A stretch of DNA of 64,000 nucleotides. It comes from Letharia columbiana. Its lineage: Eukaryota; Ascomycota; Lecanoromycetes; Lecanorales; Parmeliaceae. The translations under genes were made by a program, and so were the position numbers. Of the stretch, positions 57,801-64,000 are shown piece after piece (the first letter of the stretch is position 1; each line of letters starts with the position of its first letter). The stretch is from NCBI RefSeq assembly GCF_014066305.1, contig NW_023501084.1:278501-342500 (forward strand), read 5' to 3'. The notes below the pieces were generated by a model, which was not told where the DNA came from, did not search any database, and saw only the letters and a program-made list of their open reading frames with translations.

Positions 57801-58341
57801 ACATCCTATACTCGGAGGCTGTTTGGCAAATTTGGAAGATCTATCTTGGTGATCAGTTTAGATCCGAAACGGACGCGATGGCGCAGAAGTCGCCCGGGGG
57901 AATCTATCACAGTGCGGTCCTGCATCGCATTATGATGGATAGAGCCCGGGTGCTCAGCCCGAAGTACCGTCAAGGGACGCTTCGGGTGGGGGCCAGCGCG
58001 TTTGGAAAAACCTGGGGCCAAGGCCCGGAAAGAATAGTCGGTAATGCGGGGCCCGCCTGTTTAAGATGATAGGGCCCTCATTGAGGCGTGAGGAGCGGGC
58101 TTGCGCCCGTGGAAACGCCACCGACCACCCCAGACCTCAGAATGACTTTCGAAATGGATGAATCCTCGACTCGGGGCTCGTCGCGGCGTCGACCATTTTA
58201 TGACAGCGCGCCGTGGCTTAGGCCCCTGTTGAACCGCGACCTTGCTGGAGTGGGGGAGCAATGCCCCTGTTCTCACCAGCCTCAAGAGAAACCCCTCGGG
58301 GGAGGCCCTCCAGCGATTGTATCCCACCCGCATAAAATAGT
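54811..58341 (+). mobile_element. 5'-truncated non-LTR retrotransposon joined to 28S rRNA
   Basis: One element in + orientation: linker and reverse transcriptase, a C-terminal domain, then about 270 bp of 3' untranslated sequence that ends in ATAAAATAGT. At 58342 it passes directly into conserved 28S sequence, at the sarcin-ricin loop (GAGAGGAACC). The endonuclease that should precede the linker is missing, so the 5' end is truncated at about 54811. The base composition is GC-rich with no RIP signature, unlike other repeats here. Confidence 0.7.
54831..58069 (+). pseudogene. Reverse transcriptase ORF of non-LTR element, two frameshifts
   Basis: Three consecutive frames belong together. Frame part 1 (to about 55697) has a charged linker (AKLRGALRSRKHTLRLQ), the RT entry block GRAPGADGIPHDWY and LYKKDDPTEIKNYRPLS. 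Part 2 (from about 55697) has DQEKAYDRV, GVRQGDALSCILFNL and the catalytic YADD at 56093-56104. Part 3 (from about 57240) has a YKYAYKVM block and a zinc-binding-like element (CPLDRQLQTVEHVWVEC) typical of the C-terminus of L1/Tx1-type elements. The shifts lie at TTT 55695-55697 and at a C7 run 57232-57238. There is no RNase H. Linker and C-terminus suggest an L1/Tx1-type element. The clade assignment is an inference. The element lacks its endonuclease. Confidence 0.75.
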
Positions 58342-58696
58342 GAGAGGAACCGTTGATTCGGATAATTGGTTTTTGCGGCTGTCCGACCGGGCAGTGCCGC
58401 GACGCTACCATCCGCTGGATTATGGCTGAACGCCTCTAAGTCAGAATCCATGCCAGAACGCGGCGATTCTCCCCCGCACGTCGTAGTCGGATACGAATAG
58501 GCTTCGGCCCTGGATCTCAGCAGGTCGGCATTTGCCCCCGGGAAGAAGTTCTCGGGGGTTCGCTGACGCATTGCAATTTCACCTCGCGCGGGGATAAATC
58601 CCTTGCATACGACTTGGTTGTACGGTAGGGTCGTGTAAGCAATAGAGTAGCCTTGTTGTTACGATTTGCTGAGCGTCAGCCCTTCACCGTCTAGAT
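58342..58696 (+). rRNA. 28S rRNA, 3' end
   Basis: Matches the conserved 3' terminus of fungal 28S: GAGAGGAACCGTTGATTCGG, ATAATTGGTTTTTGCGGCTG, CTACCATCCGCTGGATTATG, CTGAACGCCTCTAAGTCAGA and GTAGCCTTGTTGTTACGATT. The 5' part of the gene is not in the window. It begins at the sarcin-ricin loop, where the retrotransposon joins. The end is placed before the T-rich tract at 58697. Confidence 0.92.
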
Positions 58697-58710
58697 TTTT
58701 TTTATTTTGG
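58697..58710 (+). terminator. T-rich tract after 28S
   Basis: TTTTTTTTATTTT immediately after the 28S 3' end. A Pol I termination or processing role is inferred from position only. Confidence 0.3.
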
Positions 58711-58960
58711 AGCGGGAGTCCACACCGTGACTCCCCCATCGGCTGTTCGAACCTCTATACGGGGGCGGCCGAAGGGGGGGCTTGGGGGGTGCGGGAGGTC
58801 TCTAAGGAGATTTCTGCCGGTACCTTTCGAGCGCCCGGGTAGGGGGGGGGGCCCTCTGCCCAAGGAGAAGTCCCAGGCCGCCTCCGAATCGATGGCCAGG
58901 CGTGAGCGCCGGGTAAGCATAGTGAGAAAAGGACGCTGGAAAACCGTGCCCTTGGCTACT
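58711..58960. other. IGS segment after 28S, GC-rich
   Basis: Contains several G runs (around 58765-58780 and 58845-58855). No gene is supported. Confidence 0.4.
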
Positions 58961-59140
58961 CCTCGGTTTTCCTCTCTTTCTTCCTCTCTTTTTTCCCTCT
59001 TTCTCTTTCTTTCTCTCTTTCTTTTCTCTCTTTCTTTTCTCTCTTTCTTTTTCTCTTTCTTTTCTCTCTTTCTTTTCTCTCTTTCTTTTCTCTCTTTCTT
59101 TTCTCTCTTTCTTTTCTCCCCCGCCCTCCCCCCCCCCCAG
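58961..59140. repeat. Polypyrimidine microsatellite in the IGS
   Basis: Tandem CTTTCTTTTCTCT-type units on the + strand, followed by a run of C. Long frames over it are artefacts of the low complexity. Confidence 0.85.
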
Positions 59141-59334
59141 CCCCCCAGCCTTTATGAAAAATCCGGCCTCCGGCCGGAAATTTTTTGAGCGGTTTCACGG
59201 TAGCCACCCGGCGTCCACGGATATCCAATATTTTCACCACTGCTACCCGGCATTTGCCATCGCCGGGTAGCGGGGGTGAGCACCGGGTAGCGAGAGTGAA
59301 GTTGCTGTCTTCTCGCTACCCGGTCTGCTTTCAC

Positions 59335-59690
59335 CTTACATACCCGGCGCTCAATTTCACCTCTATCACCCGGCGTTCGATTTCACCTTACATACCCGGT
59401 GTCCAACTTTCACCTCTGTTACCCGGTGTCCAACTTTCACCTTTTTCACTATACCCGGCGTTCGTTTGTCCAACTTTCACCTCTGTTACCCGGTGTCCAA
59501 CTTTCACCTTACATACCCGGCGCTCAATTTCACCTCTATCGTTTTTTTACCCGGTGTCCAACTTTCACCTTACATACCCGGCGCTCGATTTTCACCTTAC
59601 ATACCCGGTGTTCAGCTTTCACTTCTGTTATCCGGCGCTCGGTTTTCACCCTACATACCCGGCGTTTCCTTCACGGTAGGTATCCGGCGC
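59335..59690. repeat. IGS minisatellite with 26-27-bp unit
   Basis: At least eleven units of the form ACCCGGTGTCCAACTTTCAC plus CTCTGTT or CTTACAT. Variants ACCCGGCGCTCAATTTCAC and ACCCGGCGTTCGATTTCAC alternate with the main type, and two units carry small insertions. Lower similarity extends to about 59228. Confidence 0.85.
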
Positions 59691-59835
59691 GTAAGGCGAG
59701 AATTTCAAGAATTTAAAGTTATCTAATTGACCCTTCGACTTGGAAATAAAACATCTTAAGTTTTCGATCTTTTTCGATATTTTATTATTTCGTAGTATAA
59801 CTTCATTATAACTATTTTACTATTTTGACTGTTGT

Positions 59836-59965
59836 CGTTAAGGCTTAACGATCACGTGATATACCTTAGCGCGCTCGTGTTAAGTTACTCTCTTCTTTTA
59901 TAGATATAAAAGTCTATATAGTTAACACAACTGAGTGCCTTACCTTTGTATTTCGATATATTTAC
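59836..59965 (+). repeat. LTR-like repeat copy with C-to-T type changes
   Basis: Aligns with the copies at 32446 and 54665. Where those have TCAAGTCGCTC this copy has TTAAGTTACTC, and where they have CATGCC it has TATACC. The changes are C:G to T:A, mostly in CpA or CpG, as RIP produces. Confidence 0.6.
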
Positions 59966-60028
59966 TATTCTATTATTTTCTATTATAATTCTATTATAAC
60001 TCTATTAGGATTAGATGATATATTCAAT

Positions 60029-60111
60029 AAAAAAAAAAAAAGCCGAAATTTTTTTTTTAAAAAAAAAACAAAAAAAATAAAATTTTAAAAATTTAAATTT
60101 TTTTTTAAAAT
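60029..60111. other. Homopolymer-only junction in the IGS
   Basis: Runs of A, then T, then A again, with a single GCCGAAA word between. It resembles the runs at 26216-26299 and 61779-61898. Confidence 0.5.
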
Positions 60112-60262
60112 TCGATTGTTTTAAAGTCTTTCTTCTTAGTCTAATCTAAATCTATACAAAAGCTTTTTTTCTTAGTTTAAGTCGTTAAAACTATCTATAT
60201 TAAATAGCTTATTTAATAAGACGATAATAAGACGATATAGAATTATATTATTCCAACAAGTT

Positions 60263-60331
60263 GTCAGTGAGTTATTGATCGGTTATGGAAAAAAATAGTA
60301 TAAACGAATGATCTCATTCGATAAGAGACCT
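60263..60331 (+). promoter_or_regulatory. Upstream copy of a promoter-like IGS block
   Basis: GTCAGTGAGTTATTGATCGG, TTATG, CGAATGATCTCATTCGATAA and GACCT align with the block at 61188-61247. This copy is AT-shifted. A duplicated Pol I promoter (spacer promoter) is a possible meaning. This is an inference. Confidence 0.4.
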
Positions 60332-60344
60332 TGAAAAGTTCAAA

Positions 60345-60700
60345 GGGGCCCCCCCTTCTCTCCTATTCTCAACTACCCCCCCTCCACTTAAAGACTCCCT
60401 CTCCCCCTCTCTCTCCCACTTTCAACTCCCCCCTTCTTCCCACTTTTGATTACCCCCCCCTCTCCCTTTGTCCCCCCCCTCCCACTTTTAATAACCCCCC
60501 CTCCCCCTCCTCCCACTTTTAATTACCCCCCCTCCCCCTCTCTCCCACTTTTGATTACCCCCCCCTCCCCCCTCTCTCCCACTTTTGATTACCCCCCTCC
60601 CCCCTCTCTCCCACTTTTGATTACCCCCCTCCCCCCTCTCTCCCACTTCTTATTACCCCCCCCCTCCCCCCTCTCCCACTTTTGATTACCCCCCTCCCCC
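60345..60700. repeat. C-rich IGS minisatellite
   Basis: Repeated units of the form CTCTCCCACTTTTGATTACC plus a C run, of about 30 bp, with variation in C-run length. Confidence 0.8.
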
Positions 60701-60787
60701 TATGGCCCAAATCGATTTTTGAAAACGGCAAAGTCGCACACTTTGATTACCCCCCCCCCTATGGCCCAAATCGATTTTTGAAAACGG
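60701..60787. repeat. Exact 28-bp direct repeat
   Basis: TATGGCCCAAATCGATTTTT plus GAAAACGG occurs at 60701-60728 and 60760-60787, at the end of the minisatellite. Confidence 0.85.
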
Positions 60788-60899
60788 GGATTCGATTGCG
60801 CACATATCCGTCCTGGTGTCCCATACAAATTTTCCACTTTTTGTTAAAAAAACGGTTTTTTGAAATTTTTCTTTTCCACACACCTGGTGCCCACTAAAA

Positions 60900-61778
60900 A
60901 TTCATCGAAACGCGGTCGGTGGATATATGAGAGGGGTACAGTCTGAAGTATAAGTGGTATGGGGTGTGCCGGGCCAGGAGTTCTTTCAATAGAATAGGCC
61001 CTGGCGGCGCTCGCCCTTTGGTCTAGTCAACATTCGATCCGATAGGCCGGGTCCACCCAAAAGCGCTCCTTAATTTTGGGGTCGTATCCTAATTCAAATT
61101 GACCCGTGGGCGGGGTCACTACCTACCGAGCAGGGGGCCTTAGATCTAGATCTCGAGGGGCAGGGTCTGTTGCGGGTAGATTCCCAGGTCAGTGAGTATC
61201 GATCGGTTATGATAGTGGGCGAATGTCTCATCCGATAAATCGACCTCTGGGCACGGTCACATGTCCCATAGCCGCTAGACCGCCAACCGTGGGCCGAGTT
61301 ATTTGTGACAGCGTGGGCCTTTCAAGAGGCTGCCGTTGGCTCCGGCCCGGGGGGTGAGTCACCCCACCCGACCGCCGTTCTTCCGGGTTCCACCTGCTTC
61401 GTTGGCGGGGAGATTCGCGAGGTATGGCTTGGACGAGGGTGGCCTGAAGACCTATAGGCTAGTCCTGTGGGCTCTGAAGGAGTCTGTGGATGGTTGGCCG
61501 ATGGCTATCATTATCCTAAGACATTCGGGGGTCAACCAAAGCCGATATCCGTGGGGAGCCCGCTCGCTGCTTCGTTGCACGGCGGGGGACCCATGTGATC
61601 GGTGGCGGGTATCCTTCATCTGAGGGGCGTATGGTGCAGTGTGGGCCGGCGTTCAGCGTCGCGAATCCCCGCGTCTGCCCCGGACCGTCCTTGGGGGCCC
61701 CCAGGGGGCAATTGGAGGGCCCGGGGGGGCCCTTCGGCTCGTTCCCCCGGGGGCCCCCCCGGGGCGGAGGTTCGGCCT
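60900..61778 (+). other. Spacer/5' external transcribed spacer region
   Basis: GC-rich spacer before 18S. It contains the promoter-like block at 61188-61247. The transcription start cannot be set from sequence. Open frames here are short and repetitive in G/C. Confidence 0.45.
61188..61247 (+). promoter_or_regulatory. Candidate gene-proximal Pol I promoter block
   Basis: GTCAGTGAGTATCGATCGGT, TATG, GCGAATGTCTCATCCGATAA and CGACCT lie about 650 bp upstream of 18S and are duplicated at 60263-60331. Promoter identity is inferred from position and duplication. Confidence 0.4.
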
Positions 61779-61898
61779 CCCCCCCCCCCCCCCTTTTATA
61801 TATACTCACCTTCCCCTCGGGGGGGGGGGGGGTAGGGGGGGGGAAACCCCCAGGGGGGGGGGGCCCCCAAAATTAAAAAAAAAAATAATTATTTTTCC
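61779..61898. other. Homopolymer-only junction upstream of 18S
   Basis: A run of about 14 C, then G runs, C runs and A runs, directly before 18S. It replaces the conserved first bases of 18S (expected TACCTGGTTGATCCTG). Confidence 0.6.
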
Positions 61899-62446
61899 CC
61901 AGTAGTCATATGCTTGTCTCAAAGATTAAGCCATGCATGTCTAAGTATAAACAACTCTATACTGTGAAACTGCGAATGGCTCATTAAATCAGTTATAGTT
62001 TATTTGATGGTACCTTACTACATGGATAACTGTGGTAATTCTAGAGCTAATACATGCTGAAAAGCCCCGACTTCGGAAGGGGTGTATTTATTAGATAAAA
62101 AACCAATGGCGGGTAACCGTCTTGCGTTGAATCATAATAACTGCTCGAATCGCATGGCCTTGCGCCGGCGATGCTTCATTCAAATATCTGCCCTATCAAC
62201 TTTCGATGGTAGGATAGAGGCCTACCATGGTGATGACGGGTAACGGGGAATAAGGGTTCGATTCCGGAGAGAGGGCCTGAGAAACGGCCCTCAGTCCTAA
62301 GGGACGCAGCAGGCGCGCAAATTATCCCATCCCGACACGGGGAGATAGTGACAATAAATAACAATATAGGGCTCTTATGGGTCTTATAATTGGAATGAGT
62401 ACAATTTAAATCCCTTAACGAGGATCAATTGGAGGGCAAGTCTGGT

Positions 62447-62835
62447 GAACTTCAGTTCCGTCGTATTAATTACCGGCTTCTGACGCCAGAAATAGTAGGA
62501 GTTGTGGCACAATGCACATCTTATGCCTGCTAGTCGAGTCTACAAAATAGTTTTGGGTGTAGTCCGGCAAGGTAACCTGGTACGGGGAAACCTAAGGCTA
62601 ATGCAAATTAGCTATGGTAATCCCGTGGCGAGCCGATGTTCAGTAATGTTCATCAATGGCCGTTGTAACGCGCGCAAAGGTACCGGTTAGGTGTAAATAC
62701 TTGACTCAAGGGACGTGCTATTCCCACCGGAAACGGTGCTTACAACTGGAGCTCCCAAAGAGTAAAGGTCGTAAGGAACAATGACTCAGGAAGAAATACC
62801 TGAGTATGTCAAGTTCGGTATTCAATATTGTAAAG
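62447..62835 (+). other. Group I intron in 18S at S516
   Basis: 389 nt inserted between CTGGT and GCCAGCAGCC. The 5' exon ends in T and the intron ends in G, as group I introns require. The core has AATCCCGTGGCGAGCC and AACGCGCGCAAAGGT (62667-62681) and AAGGGACGTGCTATTCCC. No endonuclease frame is present. Similar core words occur in the intron at 63705. Confidence 0.85.
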
Positions 62836-63208
62836 GCCAGCAGCCGCGGTAATTCCAGCTCCAATAGCGTATATTAAAGTTGTTGCCGTTAAAAAGCTCG
62901 TAGTCGAACTTCGGCCTTTGCCGCCCGGTCCGCCTATTTGGGTGTGTACTGGAGCGGTGGAGGCTTACCTCGTGGTGAGCAATCATCCCCTTTACTGGGA
63001 GTGGTTGGGAACCATGATTTTTACTTTGAAAAAATTAGAGTGTTCAAAGCAGGCTTATGCCCGAATACATTAGCATGGAATAATAAAATAGGACGTGCGG
63101 TTCTATTTTGTTGGTTTCTAGGATCGCCGTAATGATTAATAGGGATAGTTGGGGGCATTCGTATTCAATTGCTAGAGGTGAAATTCTTGGATTTATTGAA
63201 GACGAACT

Positions 63209-63241
<33 letters not shown>

Positions 63242-63379
63242 GATCAAGAACGAAGGTTAGGGGATCGAAAACGATCAGATACCGTTGTAGTCTTAACAGT
63301 AAACGATGCCGACTAGGGATCGGACGAGGATTTTTAATGACTCGTTCGGCACCTGAAGAGAAATCTTTAAGTCTAGGTT

Positions 63380-63439
<60 letters not shown>

Positions 63440-63704
63440 TGTGGAGCCTGCGGCTTAATTTGACTCAACACGGGGAAACTCACCAGGTCCAGACACGACA
63501 AGGATTGACAGATTGATAGCTCTTTCTTGATTTCGTGGTTGGTGGTGCATGGCCGTTCTTAGTTGGTGGAGTGATTTGTCTGGTTAATTCCGATAACGAA
63601 CGAGACCTTAACCTGCTAAATAGCCCGGCCGGCTTTGGCTGGTCGCTGGCTTCTTAGAGGGACTATCAGCGTTTAGCTGATGGAAGTTTGAGGCAATAAC
63701 AGGT

Positions 63705-64000
63705 TAACCTAGAATGTTAAATCTTCACAGGCCTGTAATAGCGGGCCTTAAACTTCTTGTTTCATGGGGGAAAAACGCTAGTGCATTGTCTTAATCTCTG
63801 TGAGAAAGTTCTCTCGTCGGGCAGAGAAATGGTTAAGGCCATTATGACAGGCGCAACACAACCTGGTACAGGGGACGCTGGGAGGTTGAAAAAACTCCGA
63901 GTCAATCCTGTGGCGAGTCAGAGTAACGTCTGACCGTCGCAACGCGCGCAAAGGTGTGGGTAATAGAGCTTAACTCTATTGCTTAAGGTACGTGCTAATC
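63705..64000 (+). other. Group I intron in 18S at S1199, 3' end outside
   Basis: 18S stops matching after AATAACAGGT at 63704, where CTGTGATGCC is expected. The inserted sequence has AATCCTGTGGCGAGTC, AACGCGCGCAAAGGT (63941-63955) and AAGGTACGTGCTAATC, in the same order as the first intron. The 5' exon ends in T. The 3' splice site lies outside the window. Confidence 0.85.

Larger units (their letters stand above)
59716..60340. repeat. AT-rich RIP-like patch inside the IGS
   Basis: AT-rich sequence with abundant TpA, including the LTR-like copy at 59836-59965, a homopolymer cluster at 60029-60111 and a promoter-like copy at 60263-60331. The flanking spacer is GC-rich. Confidence 0.6.
61899..64000 (+). 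rRNA. 18S rRNA, 5' incomplete, with two group I introns, runs off the window
   Basis: Conserved words in order: CCAGTAGTCATATGCTTGTC, AAGATTAAGCCATGCATGTC, GAATGGCTCATTAAATCAGT, then after intron 1 GCCAGCAGCCGCGGTAATTC, AAAAAATTAGAGTGTTCAAA, GAATTGACGGAAGGGCACCA and AATAACAGGT. Exon segments are 61899..62446 and 62836..63704. The second intron starts at 63705 and continues past the window. The first ~16 bases are missing, replaced by homopolymers. The rest agrees with fungal 18S. Confidence 0.93.

Noticed and set aside
58956..59240. Minus-strand Lys/Glu/Arg-rich frame
   Set aside because: Produced entirely by the polypyrimidine microsatellite.
59335..59690. CRISPR-like array
   Set aside because: Units are adjacent degenerate 26-27-bp repeats without unique spacers, in a eukaryotic rDNA spacer.
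59185..59726. Plus-strand frames with PGVQLSP-type repeats
   Set aside because: Translation of the IGS minisatellite, open in more than one frame.
61336..61905. Gly/Pro-rich frames before 18S
   Set aside because: Come from G/C runs in the spacer and in the probable assembly patch.

Overview
The window is nuclear DNA of a filamentous ascomycete (Pezizomycotina). The evidence is: short introns of 49-81 bp with GT..AG ends in most protein genes; fungal families (NACHT-type NLR, WSC cell-wall protein, MYND protein, GT92 glycosyltransferase, small secreted proteins); AT-saturated blocks with the look of repeat-induced point mutation (RIP); and a fungal nuclear rDNA unit at the right end. The sequence alone does not fix the species.

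Layout. 0-24 kb is gene-sparse chromosomal DNA: a zinc-ribbon-like protein gene, an internally duplicated protein, a small cold-shock/OB-like protein, an acidic nuclear-type protein, two degenerate paralogues with a CxCGC motif, an FHA-pseudokinase gene with an in-frame TGA, a peroxisomal 4-coumarate-CoA-ligase-like enzyme divergent from the mitochondrial F1-ATPase assembly factor ATP11, a five-exon surface-type protein and a secreted protein. 24.9-27.5 kb holds a broken NLR. 28.5-29.25 kb is a GC-rich block I cannot explain. 30-44.5 kb carries a GT92 glycosyltransferase, three small secreted proteins, a frameshifted short-chain dehydrogenase, an RNase H-type protein, a MYND protein and a three-exon WSC/apple-like glycoprotein. 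46.15-49.99 kb is an abrupt, gene-free AT block. 51.4-53.5 kb is a divergent pair that includes a RING protein fused to two TFIIB/cyclin-like repeats.

From 53.7 kb the window becomes mobile-element DNA and then rDNA. A 748-bp foldback element contains a 287-bp element with its own target duplication, which in turn contains an 80-bp perfect-arm hairpin. Next come an LTR-like fragment and a 5'-truncated non-LTR retrotransposon (reverse transcriptase with two frameshifts). Its 3' end abuts the last ~355 nt of 28S rRNA at the sarcin-ricin loop. The intergenic spacer follows, with polypyrimidine tract, two minisatellites, a RIP-like AT patch with another LTR-like copy, and a duplicated promoter-like block. 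Then comes 18S rRNA, which lacks its first ~16 nt and is interrupted by two homologous group I introns at the S516 and S1199 positions. The rDNA array appears to start inside the retrotransposon-interrupted 28S copy.

Several genes have single-base indels at homopolymers or single in-frame TGA codons, and four homopolymer-dominated stretches sit at sequence junctions. Some of the 'broken' genes and breakpoints could therefore be assembly or consensus errors rather than biology.
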